DNA of 36,095 nt from Maribacter sp. (GTDB taxonomy: Bacteria; Bacteroidota; Bacteroidia; Flavobacteriales; Flavobacteriaceae): the NCBI GenBank assembly GCA_003232155.1, contig QILY01000118.1:1-36095 (forward strand), read 5' to 3'. The position numbers were made by a program, and so were the translations under genes. Under the pieces are notes generated by a model. It did no database searches, had not been told where the DNA came from, and saw only the letters and a program-made list of their open reading frames with translations. Of this stretch, positions 26,310-32,861 are shown one piece after another. Each line of letters starts with the position of its first letter. The first letter of the stretch is position 1.

Positions 26310-26363
26310 ACCATCTATAGCGTTTATTCGATTACCATTTATACAGTTTACTATACCATTTGC
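26310..26363. promoter_or_regulatory. Three ACCATYTAT-like direct repeats, candidate LytTR binding sites
   Basis: ACCATCTAT (26310-26318), ACCATTTAT (26334-26342) and ACCATTTGC (26355-26363) are spaced 24 and 21 bp start to start, about two helical turns. Interleaved are GCGTTTA and CAGTTTA at 26320-26326 and 26344-26350. They begin 15 bp upstream of the predicted -33 of the regulator operon and about 107 bp before the divergent small ORF. LytTR regulators typically bind paired direct repeats about 21 bp apart; the sequence of this regulator's site is unknown. Confidence 0.5.
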
Positions 26364-26469
26364 ACAAAATGACTTTTAAGAGAATGTATTGCAGTTTAAT
26401 TTTATAGAAAATCGATTGTGATTTAGTATCCCTCGTAAACCCACATTGTTGGAACTAAAATATAGAGTC

Positions 26470-26610
26470 ATGAAAAAATGTATTATAATGTTCGTTTTTT
26501 TTGTTTTAATATTGATGCTGGCAGTTTTGGTCCAGAATTCTGATAAAGTAATTTTGGAAGACACCATGGCTATGGACGAAAGCAATGCCGAAATGGTATT
26601 GGAAAATTAA
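26470..26610 (+). CDS. Small membrane or secreted peptide, 46 aa, divergent from LytTR operon
   Basis: ATG at 26470, TAA at 26608-26610. The product has a basic start (MKKC), a strongly hydrophobic core (IIMFVFFVLILMLAVLV) and an acidic tail (about 24 residues, with EDTMAMDESNAEM). It could be a single-pass membrane peptide or a secreted precursor; the cysteine at residue 4 comes too early for a lipobox. It sits between the candidate LytTR sites and an exported protein gene 49 bp downstream, so it may belong to the regulon. No family is recognised. The clear hydrophobic-then-acidic pattern argues for a real gene, but it is short. Confidence 0.5.
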   Translation: MKKCIIMFVFFVLILMLAVLVQNSDKVILEDTMAMDESNAEMVLEN

Positions 26611-26659
26611 AGATTTACATAATTTAAGATTGAAGAAAACACCAAATTATTAAAAGACC

Positions 26660-27211
26660 ATGCCACACTTCACCACAAAATTTTTAAAGATTAGTACAGT
26701 ACTCTTAATATCCGTATTTCTTTTTTCTGGAATTAAAGTTGATAACAAGGGCTATTCGTCTAATGATGTCCTACTAGTTGGGGAGTATAATTTGCAGTCT
26801 ACTGGCAATTTAAATAAAAATCTTCGGGGGACTATAACATTTGAAACATCCATAGAAAAGACAAACTCAGGAACACCATTCTCAACATTAAAGTTAAAAT
26901 TGGATGACGTTACAAGTAATACCCAACATATGATGGAGTTTTTGATTTCCAAAGAGAATTCCTCAAATGAAATACCATTGGGCACTTATAAAGTGACTAA
27001 AGATATAGATGGATTTTTAAATTATTTTGATGGGGTTTTTGGTTTTGCAAATATTAAGACATTGGGAGAATTTCCGCTTTTTGCTCAAAACGGAGAAATT
27101 AAAATTAGGTATTTAGATACTAAAACAGCTCAAGGGTATATACGAATGAATTTACGTAATGCCAATGGCAAATCAATCCATTTGAAAGGTAGTTTTTTAG
27201 CAAAGAGGTAG
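26660..27211 (+). CDS. Exported protein of unknown function
   Basis: 183 residues. The N-terminus (HFTTKFLKISTVLLISVFLFSGIK) is a signal peptide or anchor. The mature part alternates polar and hydrophobic residues (GTITFETSIEK, STLKLKLDDV, GYIRMNLRNANGKSIHLKGSF), suggesting a compact beta-barrel or beta-sandwich. TYKVTKDIDGFLNYFDGVFGF and EIKIRYLDTKTAQGYIR resemble small Bacteroidota exported lipocalin- or DUF-like proteins, but no named family can be given. It lies 49 bp after the 46-residue peptide, in the same direction and divergent from the sensor/regulator operon, and is a candidate output of that system (inference). Confidence 0.7.
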   Translation: MPHFTTKFLKISTVLLISVFLFSGIKVDNKGYSSNDVLLVGEYNLQSTGNLNKNLRGTITFETSIEKTNSGTPFSTLKLKLDDVTSNTQHMMEFLISKENSSNEIPLGTYKVTKDIDGFLNYFDGVFGFANIKTLGEFPLFAQNGEIKIRYLDTKTAQGYIRMNLRNANGKSIHLKGSFLAKR

Positions 27212-27425
27212 AATAGAAGAGGTTGTGCTCCTAACTGTAATCTAATGGCTCAATTTATAGGGTTTTAAAGTGTAAATATGTATTTTTACATTCCTTACCC
27301 TAGTTAACTATAACGTTTTAGTTTCTGTTAGGAACAAACGGCTTTTTAATTTTAGTAATAGATTGAATGTAGTGTAATATATTATTTAAAAACCTTAAGA
27401 TTTTATGAAACTGCCAACCCAAAAG

Positions 27426-27624
27426 GTACGATCCTAGCTGGGAACATGTTAAAATAAAACATGTTACTGTTCTAGTAACTAACCCGACCAATGAAATTAC
27501 TGTATATTGGGCGTCAAACCAACTTGTTGGTTCTGGTGTTTTGTTGATTATAGGTTTCGGGGGAACTACCTGAATCAACACCTTTTGTAGTGAGTATTGA
27601 TTTTGATACATTGGAGGATCGTAC
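27426..27624. other. Structured non-coding segment or decayed gene with nested inverted repeats
   Basis: GTACGATCCT (27426-27435) and AGGATCGTAC (27615-27624) are exact inverted repeats enclosing about 180 bp. Inside are AACATGTT/AACATGTT (near 27444-27466), AACCAACTTGTTGGTT (7-bp stem, near 27517-27532) and GTTGATT...AGGT/ACCT...AATCAAC (near 27543-27579). A 97-codon minus-strand frame (27318-27611) has no recognisable product. The plus strand gives two protein-like fragments in different frames joined near a run of five G, so a degenerate gene is also possible. A structured RNA ending at the terminator 27647-27686 is my preferred but unproven reading. Confidence 0.4.
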
Positions 27625-27646
27625 GGTTTGGCGGTATCATAAACTT

Positions 27647-27686
27647 AACAAAACACCAGAAACAAATGTTTCTGGTGTTTTGTTTT
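27647..27686 (+). terminator. Strong rho-independent terminator with a second possible partner upstream
   Basis: AACAAAACACCAGAAAC (27647-27663) pairs perfectly with GTTTCTGGTGTTTTGTT (27668-27684) over 17 bp with an AAAT loop and following T residues. The 15-nt right-arm sequence TTCTGGTGTTTTGTT is also present exactly at 27531-27545, so the left arm could pair with that copy instead. That would prevent the terminator from forming. Confidence 0.75.
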
Positions 27687-27735
27687 ACGTACTTTCTATT
27701 CAATCCTAATTTTTGAAAACCTGAAAATATATAAA

Positions 27736-27892
27736 CCCAGATTATGCATTAGAACTTCGTTTTGAGGTTCTAATACCAATTTGATTATAAAATGAGTCAT
27801 TTTATAATCTGGGTTAAATCAAAAAACTCAACGAAGTAGACTGACTTGAAGCTGTTTAGGGTCGGAATAGATTTTCTAATGCATAATTCAGG
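27736..27892. repeat. 157-bp palindromic element carrying the TAATACCAATTTG core
   Basis: CCCAGATTATGCATTAGAA (27736-27754) and TTCTAATGCATAATTCAGG (27874-27892) are inverted repeats (16 of 19). The interior holds a 30-nt sequence starting TAATACCAATTTG (27771-27800), also found inverted at 14570-14599 and partly at 32760-32781. It also has a 12-bp perfect hairpin ATTATAAAATGA/TCATTTTATAAT (27784-27808). The right half (27846-27892) recurs alone at 19063-19109. Confidence 0.65.
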
Positions 27893-27945
27893 ATAAATAT
27901 CAAGTATTTTAATTGCCTGTTTTAGAATTGATAAAAACATCTATT

Positions 27946-28137
27946 GAACTCGTCTTGAGTTTATGTTTGGCACCGAGCCCGCCTGCCATGCCTACGGCAG
28001 GTAAACCGGACGGGCAGGAATTATGACTTTTGTGCCGTAATGAAGTCATTTTTTAATTGCATAGCCATAGCTATGGGATTCAAAAATGGCAAACCTAAAG
28101 GCCGGCAAGGCAGGAAACAAAAACTCAAGACGAGTTC
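27946..28137. repeat. 192-bp palindromic element with perfect 17-bp terminal inverted repeats
   Basis: GAACTCGTCTTGAGTTT (27946-27962) and AAACTCAAGACGAGTTC (28121-28137) are exact inverted repeats. The interior has CCTGCC/GGCAGG hairpin sequences (near 27980-28000) and GCATAGCCATAGCTATGG at 28059-28076. Layout, length and the central motif match the 16016-16195 element in reverse orientation. It encodes no protein. Confidence 0.7.
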
Positions 28138-28148
28138 ATTTATTATAG

Positions 28149-28190
28149 ACCAAAGAGTATGTTTTTTAAATACTTTTTGGTTTATTTTTT
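28149..28190. terminator. Hairpin followed by a T-run
   Basis: ACCAAAGAGTAT (28149-28160) pairs with ATACTTTTTGGT (28170-28181) over 12 positions with one G-T pair and a 9-nt loop, followed by TTATTTTTTTT. It would end any plus-strand transcript coming from the repeat region and insulate nrdB. Confidence 0.5.
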
Positions 28191-28393
28191 TTGTTCAACT
28201 TCAATGTTAATTTTATGTAAAACTTAATTCTTCGGTAATAGTAACGTATATCAGTAGTGAACCTAGATTTCAACATTCGATGTTAAAAACTTTGTGACGG
28301 AATCTTTCAAACAGCTCAAAAATATCCCTCTTATTTTTCCATCTTTGTACCCCCAACACAGGGGTAATTTTCAGCTCATTACACTAATTATTT

Positions 28394-28401
28394 TAAATTT
28401 G
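28394..28401 (+). promoter_or_regulatory. Predicted -7 element upstream of nrdB
   Basis: TAAATTTG matches TAnnTTTG exactly and ends 7 bp before the nrdB ATG at 28409, which predicts a leader of only a few nucleotides. No -33 TTG is apparent at the normal distance, so another promoter farther upstream is possible. Confidence 0.4.
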
Positions 28402-28408
28402 CAAGAAT

Positions 28409-29389
28409 ATGTCCACAGCCGTAGAGCCTATTTTGGAAGAAAACAAAGACCGATTTGTAATTTTCCCTATAAAACACGATGATTTATGGGAATGGTACAA
28501 AAAATGTGAGGCCTGCTTCTGGACAGCTGAAGAAATTGATTTAAGTGAAGACCTAAACGATTGGACTAATAAATTAAATGATGATGAGCGTTATTTCATT
28601 AAGCATATTTTAGCTTTTTTTGCGGCTTCCGACGGAATCGTAAATGAAAACTTAGCAGAGAACTTTGTAAGCGAAGTTCAATATGCAGAGGCCAAATTTT
28701 TCTACGGCTTTCAGATTATGATGGAGAACATCCACTCTGAAACCTATTCTCTTTTAATCGATACTTATGTAAAAGATGAAAAAGAGAAAAACATTCTTTT
28801 TAAAGCGATTGATAATTTCCCTGCAATCAAGAAAAAAGCAGATTGGGCTTTAGCTTGGATTGACTCTCCAAGTTTTGCAGAGCGTTTGATTGCTTTTGCA
28901 GCGGTTGAAGGTATTTTCTTCTCAGGCGCTTTCTGTTCAATCTTTTGGTTAAAGAAAAGAGGATTATTGCCAGGGCTTACTTTTTCGAATGAATTGATTT
29001 CAAGAGATGAAGGTATGCATTGCGATTATGCGGTGCACCTTCACAATAAACACTTGATTAATAAAGTACCAAAAGAACGTATTACTGCGATTTTGACTGA
29101 CGCTTTAAATATTGAAAGAGAATTTATTACCGAATCACTTCCTGCAAGTTTGATCGGTATGAATTCAAAATTGATGACACAATATTTAGAGTTTGTAACG
29201 GATCGACTTTTAGTTGAATTGGAATGTGAGAAGGTTTACAATGTTACGAATCCGTTCGACTTTATGGATATGATTTCCCTACAAGGAAAGACAAACTTCT
29301 TTGAGAAAAGAGTGGCCGAATACCAGAAAGCAGGCGTAATGAATAAAGATGAAGATGCTCAGAAAATCAGCTTTGACGCAGATTTCTAG
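28409..29389 (+). CDS. nrdB: Ribonucleoside-diphosphate reductase, beta subunit (class I R2)
   Basis: 326 residues. The di-iron/tyrosyl radical centre is complete: D75 in FAASDGIVNEN, E106 and H109 in MMENIHSETY, the radical tyrosine Y113 in the same motif, then E in AAVEGIFFSGAF and E/H in SRDEGMHCDYAVHL. The FYGFQIMMENIHSETYSLLI stretch is close to eukaryotic R2, as is usual in Bacteroidota. R2 supplies the radical to NrdA for reduction of ribonucleotides to deoxyribonucleotides. nrdA lies 214 bp downstream on the same strand. An in-frame upstream extension is not needed: the ATG fits the family N-terminus. Confidence 0.95.
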   Translation: MSTAVEPILEENKDRFVIFPIKHDDLWEWYKKCEACFWTAEEIDLSEDLNDWTNKLNDDERYFIKHILAFFAASDGIVNENLAENFVSEVQYAEAKFFYGFQIMMENIHSETYSLLIDTYVKDEKEKNILFKAIDNFPAIKKKADWALAWIDSPSFAERLIAFAAVEGIFFSGAFCSIFWLKKRGLLPGLTFSNELISRDEGMHCDYAVHLHNKHLINKVPKERITAILTDALNIEREFITESLPASLIGMNSKLMTQYLEFVTDRLLVELECEKVYNVTNPFDFMDMISLQGKTNFFEKRVAEYQKAGVMNKDEDAQKISFDADF

Positions 29390-29406
29390 ATAAATTACCT
29401 AGACTA

Positions 29407-29438
29407 CAAGAAGTTTCTTTGTAAAAGAAATCTTCTTG
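29407..29438. other. Intercistronic hairpin between nrdB and nrdA
   Basis: CAAGAAGTTTCTTT (29407-29420) pairs with AAAGAAATCTTCTTG (29424-29438) with a single bulged base. No T-run follows, so it is more likely an RNA-stability or processing hairpin than a terminator. The rest of the 214-bp gap to nrdA shows no gene and no exact TAnnTTTG motif. Confidence 0.45.
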
Positions 29439-29603
29439 CAAGTTTATCCTCAAATATAATAACGACCTATTTTTTGCCTATAAGATTTTAAAATCCCGTA
29501 GGCTTTAATCAAGTAAATTAGAATTCGAATAAACACCTCGTATGCTAGCCGAGGAACTTTATTTGACCAATAGTATTAACCATTAAACAACAAAAGTAGC
29601 CAC

Positions 29604-32090
29604 ATGTATGTACTAAAAAGAGACGGAAGAAAAGAGCTGATTATGTTCGACAAGATTACAGCTCGAGTACGAAAATTATGCTACGGCCTTAATGGGCTAG
29701 TAGATCCCTTAAAAGTCGCAATGCGCGTTATCGAAGGTTTGTATGATGGCGTTACCACTTCAGAACTGGATAATTTGGCAGCTGAGATTGCAGCGACAAT
29801 GACGACTACGCATCCTGATTATGCAAAGTTAGCGGCTCGTATTTCTGTTTCAAACTTACATAAGAACACTAAAAAGTCGTTCTCAGAAACGATGGAAGAC
29901 TTGTACTTGTATGTAAATCCAAGAACAGGAAAAAAAGCACCCTTACTTTCTGATGAGGTGTTCAAGGTCATCAAAGAAAATTCTGAGAAACTAGATTCTA
30001 CTATTATTTATAACCGTGATTTTGGCTACGATTATTTCGGTTTTAAAACCTTGGAACGTTCTTACCTTTTAAAGTTAAATGGGAAGATTGCTGAACGACC
30101 ACAGCACATGTTAATGCGTGTTTCTATTGGTATACACTTAGATGATTTAGATTCGGCTATTGAGACCTATGAGTTGATGTCTAAAAAGTATTTTACACAT
30201 GCTACCCCAACACTTTTCAATTCTGGCACCCCAAAACCACAAATGTCTTCTTGCTTTTTATTGGCTATGAAAGACGATAGTATTGAAGGTATATATGATA
30301 CCTTGAAGAATACAGCTAAGATTTCGCAATCTGCAGGAGGAATTGGACTATCTATTCATAACATCAGAGCCACAGGTTCATACATTGCCGGAACTAACGG
30401 AACGTCAAATGGAATTGTGCCTATGCTACAGGTGTTCAATGACACGGCAAGATATGTAGATCAAGGTGGCGGAAAACGTAAAGGAAGTTTTGCTATTTAT
30501 ATGGAACCATGGCATGCCGATATTTACGAGTTTCTAGATTTGAAAAAGAACCATGGAAAAGAAGAAATGCGTGCGCGTGATCTGTTCTATGCCATGTGGA
30601 TTTCAGATCTGTTCATGAAAAGGGTAGAAGCCAATGAAGATTGGACCTTAATGTGCCCTAGCGAATGCCCAGGTCTTTTTACAAACCACAGTGAAGAGTT
30701 TGAAAAATTATATACAGGTTATGAAGCGGCAGGTAAAGGTCGAAAAACAGTAAAAGCCCGTGAACTTTGGGAAAAGATATTAGAATCTCAAATTGAGACA
30801 GGTACCCCTTATATGTTATATAAAGATGCGGCCAACCGTAAGAGTAACCAGAAAAATTTAGGAACGATTCGTTCTTCGAATTTGTGTACTGAGATTATGG
30901 AGTATACTTCTCCTGATGAAATCGCAGTATGTAATTTAGCTTCTATTGCCTTGCCAATGTTCGTTAAGAATGGAGAATTTGACCATAAAGAATTGTTCAA
31001 AGTAACGAAAAGAGTTACCAAAAACTTAAACATGGTAATAGATAGAAATTACTATCCTGTAATAGAGGCTGAAAACTCAAATATGCGCCACAGACCAATA
31101 GGTTTAGGTGTACAAGGTTTGGCGGATACGTTCATTATGTTACGCATGCCATTTACAAGTGATGAAGCTCAAAAGTTAAATCAAGAGATATTCGAAACTT
31201 TATATTTTGCAGCTGTAACCGCTTCAATGGAGGCAGCAAAAGAAGAAGGCACTTATTCTTCATATGAAGGTTCGCCAATTTCTCAAGGTGAATTTCAACA
31301 TAACCTATGGAATATTAAGGACGAAGAATTATCTGGAAGATGGGATTGGGGAAAACTGCGTAAAGAAGTCAAGAAAAATGGAGTGCGTAATTCTCTATTA
31401 GTTGCTCCTATGCCAACGGCATCCACTTCTCAAATATTAGGAAATAACGAATGCTTTGAACCATACACTTCTAACATATATACAAGAAGAGTACTTTCTG
31501 GGGAATTTATTGTGGTGAACAAACACCTTTTAGAAGATTTGGTATCCTTAGGTTTATGGAATGAAGACATGAAGCAAGAATTAATGCGTGCAAATGGATC
31601 TATACAGCACATTGAAACTATTCCGCAAGATATTCGTGAATTGTATAAGACTGTTTGGGAACTTAGCATGAAAGACATTATTGATATGAGTAGGCATAGA
31701 GGCTACTTTATAGACCAGAGCCAATCATTGAACTTGTTTATGGAGAATGCAAACTATTCTAAACTGACTTCAATGCACTTTTATGCCTGGAAAAGTGGCT
31801 TAAAAACAGGAATGTACTATCTACGTACCAAAGCTGCTGTTGATGCAATTAAGTTTACTTTGGACAATACAAAGAAGAAAGAAGTGCCTGTAAGCGTTGC
31901 AGCAGAAGCAGAAGTAGTGGCTGCAATACCTCCAACAGCTGCAGAAGCAGCTGCAATGAAAGTAGAAACTACATCTGTTGCCAGTACTGAAACCGATATA
32001 CAGCCTATGACAGCTGCAGAAATGAAAGAAATGGTAGCTAGAGCCAAAGAGGGCCAGACAGATGATGATTGTTTAATGTGCGGTTCTTAA
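29604..32090 (+). CDS. nrdA: Ribonucleoside-diphosphate reductase, alpha subunit (class I R1)
   Basis: 828 residues. An N-terminal ATP-cone (about 1-90, MYVLKRDGRKELIMFDKI) provides allosteric overall-activity control. The catalytic barrel has the three key cysteines: one in MSSCFLLAM, and NLCTEIMEY (with the N/C/E residues) with AVCNLASIALP. PTASTSQILGNNECFEPY is the typical late motif. An alanine-rich tail (about 765-815) links to the C-terminal redox pair CLMC (C823, C826), which is re-reduced by thioredoxin or glutaredoxin. The gene forms the class I reductase with nrdB upstream and ends in a strong hairpin terminator. Confidence 0.95.
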   Translation: MYVLKRDGRKELIMFDKITARVRKLCYGLNGLVDPLKVAMRVIEGLYDGVTTSELDNLAAEIAATMTTTHPDYAKLAARISVSNLHKNTKKSFSETMEDLYLYVNPRTGKKAPLLSDEVFKVIKENSEKLDSTIIYNRDFGYDYFGFKTLERSYLLKLNGKIAERPQHMLMRVSIGIHLDDLDSAIETYELMSKKYFTHATPTLFNSGTPKPQMSSCFLLAMKDDSIEGIYDTLKNTAKISQSAGGIGLSIHNIRATGSYIAGTNGTSNGIVPMLQVFNDTARYVDQGGGKRKGSFAIYMEPWHADIYEFLDLKKNHGKEEMRARDLFYAMWISDLFMKRVEANEDWTLMCPSECPGLFTNHSEEFEKLYTGYEAAGKGRKTVKARELWEKILESQIETGTPYMLYKDAANRKSNQKNLGTIRSSNLCTEIMEYTSPDEIAVCNLASIALPMFVKNGEFDHKELFKVTKRVTKNLNMVIDRNYYPVIEAENSNMRHRPIGLGVQGLADTFIMLRMPFTSDEAQKLNQEIFETLYFAAVTASMEAAKEEGTYSSYEGSPISQGEFQHNLWNIKDEELSGRWDWGKLRKEVKKNGVRNSLLVAPMPTASTSQILGNNECFEPYTSNIYTRRVLSGEFIVVNKHLLEDLVSLGLWNEDMKQELMRANGSIQHIETIPQDIRELYKTVWELSMKDIIDMSRHRGYFIDQSQSLNLFMENANYSKLTSMHFYAWKSGLKTGMYYLRTKAAVDAIKFTLDNTKKKEVPVSVAAEAEVVAAIPPTAAEAAAMKVETTSVASTETDIQPMTAAEMKEMVARAKEGQTDDDCLMCGS

Positions 32091-32100
32091 GAGGACAGAA

Positions 32101-32161
32101 TTTACTACAAATAAAAACCCCAACTATAAGTTAAAGAGTTGGGGTTTTTATTTGTAGTAAA
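32101..32161. terminator. Long perfect hairpin terminator after nrdA
   Basis: A 25-bp perfect stem is formed by 32101-32125 (starting TTTACTACAAATAAAAACCC) and 32137-32161, with an 11-nt loop. The GGGGTTTTT part gives a classical terminator core. The rest extends the stem well beyond what termination needs. The symmetric A/T flanks make it usable in both directions. Confidence 0.8.
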
Positions 32162-32186
32162 TACAAAACTGCTATTTATTTCTATC

Positions 32187-32273
32187 CTATTCTTTAGCTA
32201 TATAAGGTTTTATAGCTATAGAGAATATATAAAGTGCAATATAAATTATTAAAATGGTGAGATACTTGTCCAT
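32187..32273 (-). CDS. Possible 28-residue single-helix membrane protein
   Basis: An ATG at 32273 and TAG at 32187-32189 define a 28-residue frame with a charged start (MDKY), one membrane helix (LTILIIYIALYIFSIAI) and a tail KPYIAKE. Size and topology resemble tiny accessory subunits of membrane complexes such as KdpF-like peptides, but no partner operon is present and no family is assigned. It could be a chance frame in AT-rich DNA. Confidence 0.35.
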   Translation of the reverse strand: MDKYLTILIIYIALYIFSIAIKPYIAKE

Positions 32274-32429
32274 AGTTTCGGGGGTTTATAAGTATATACG
32301 CTATTTGAACGAAAAAAGATTGTGAACCTTACAAATTTTTAACTAAAAAATCGTTAAAAAACAAAAATCAGTAGTTCAATGGACATGATTAACATTAACC
32401 ATAGAGCTAAATGTTCGCCAAAATCTGCC

Positions 32430-32564
32430 TCAATTGGTATATAGTTTGAAGTTTAAATCAATCTTCAATGGACGAGTCTTTTTCCTTCGATAGATATAAA
32501 ACGCCACTTTTGAAAGTAACATTAATAATGCGTAGGCTAAAATTGCGTATATATGGGGGATCAT
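32430..32564 (-). CDS. Possible 44-residue membrane protein with basic tail
   Basis: The minus-strand frame from ATG 32564 to TGA 32430-32432 encodes a hydrophobic helix (HIYAILAYALLMLLSKVAF) followed by a strongly basic patch (YIYRRKKTRPLK) and a short polar tail. This is the positive-inside pattern of a real single-pass membrane protein. The open frame extends 14 codons farther upstream, with two cysteines (YCVLCG) but no start codon, so the N-terminus is uncertain. No family is recognised, and a second tiny membrane ORF lies downstream on the same strand (32187-32273). Confidence 0.4.
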   Translation of the reverse strand: MIPHIYAILAYALLMLLSKVAFYIYRRKKTRPLKIDLNFKLYTN

Positions 32565-32609
32565 ACCACAAAGAACGCAATAAGTAGGTAGTATCTTAGC
32601 AGTTTAAAT

Positions 32610-32651
32610 ATGTAGTTCATCGAAAAGTGTATATTTTTCGATGAACTACAT
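32610..32651. other. 17-bp perfect hairpin in intergenic DNA
   Basis: ATGTAGTTCATCGAAAA (32610-32626) and TTTTCGATGAACTACAT (32635-32651) are exact inverted repeats with an 8-nt loop. On the minus strand it lies just upstream of the 44-residue ORF; a further inverted pair ATTGCGT/ACGCAAT (32542-32548, 32575-32581) overlaps that ORF's start. It may be an operator, an sRNA hairpin or part of a repeat. There is no immediate T-run. Confidence 0.5.
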
Positions 32652-32759
32652 GAAGATTTTTATTTATAGGATGAACTGCAAGTATTTTTAACTTTTCATC
32701 CACAAGAAATATGAATTTTATTAAGGAGTAGTCTTACTTTACAAAAAAGCATCTACCTT

Positions 32760-32781
32760 TTTTATAGTCAAATTGGTATTA
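32760..32781. repeat. Partial copy of the TAATACCAATTTG repeat core
   Basis: TTTTATAGTCAAATTGG and the next five bases match the reverse complement of the repeat core at 27771-27800. They are the same as the corresponding part of 14570-14599. It is an isolated fragment about 80 bp downstream of the gluconate-dehydrogenase-subunit-like gene. Confidence 0.55.
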
Positions 32782-32861
32782 ACCTGTTAGTGCTACGTTT
32801 TTATCCTCCAAATCTTACTATTTACATGGCTTCTGAGAAATCACTATTAATCGAACTCAGG

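Noticed and set aside
27540..27590. TPP-riboswitch-like string (ACCTGAATC) near 27570
   Set aside because: Only a few bases resemble the THI element; the CTGAGA and surrounding conserved stems are absent.
27946..28137. CRISPR-like array
   Set aside because: The repeats are inverted ends and hairpins, not regularly spaced direct repeats with spacers, and no cas gene is present.
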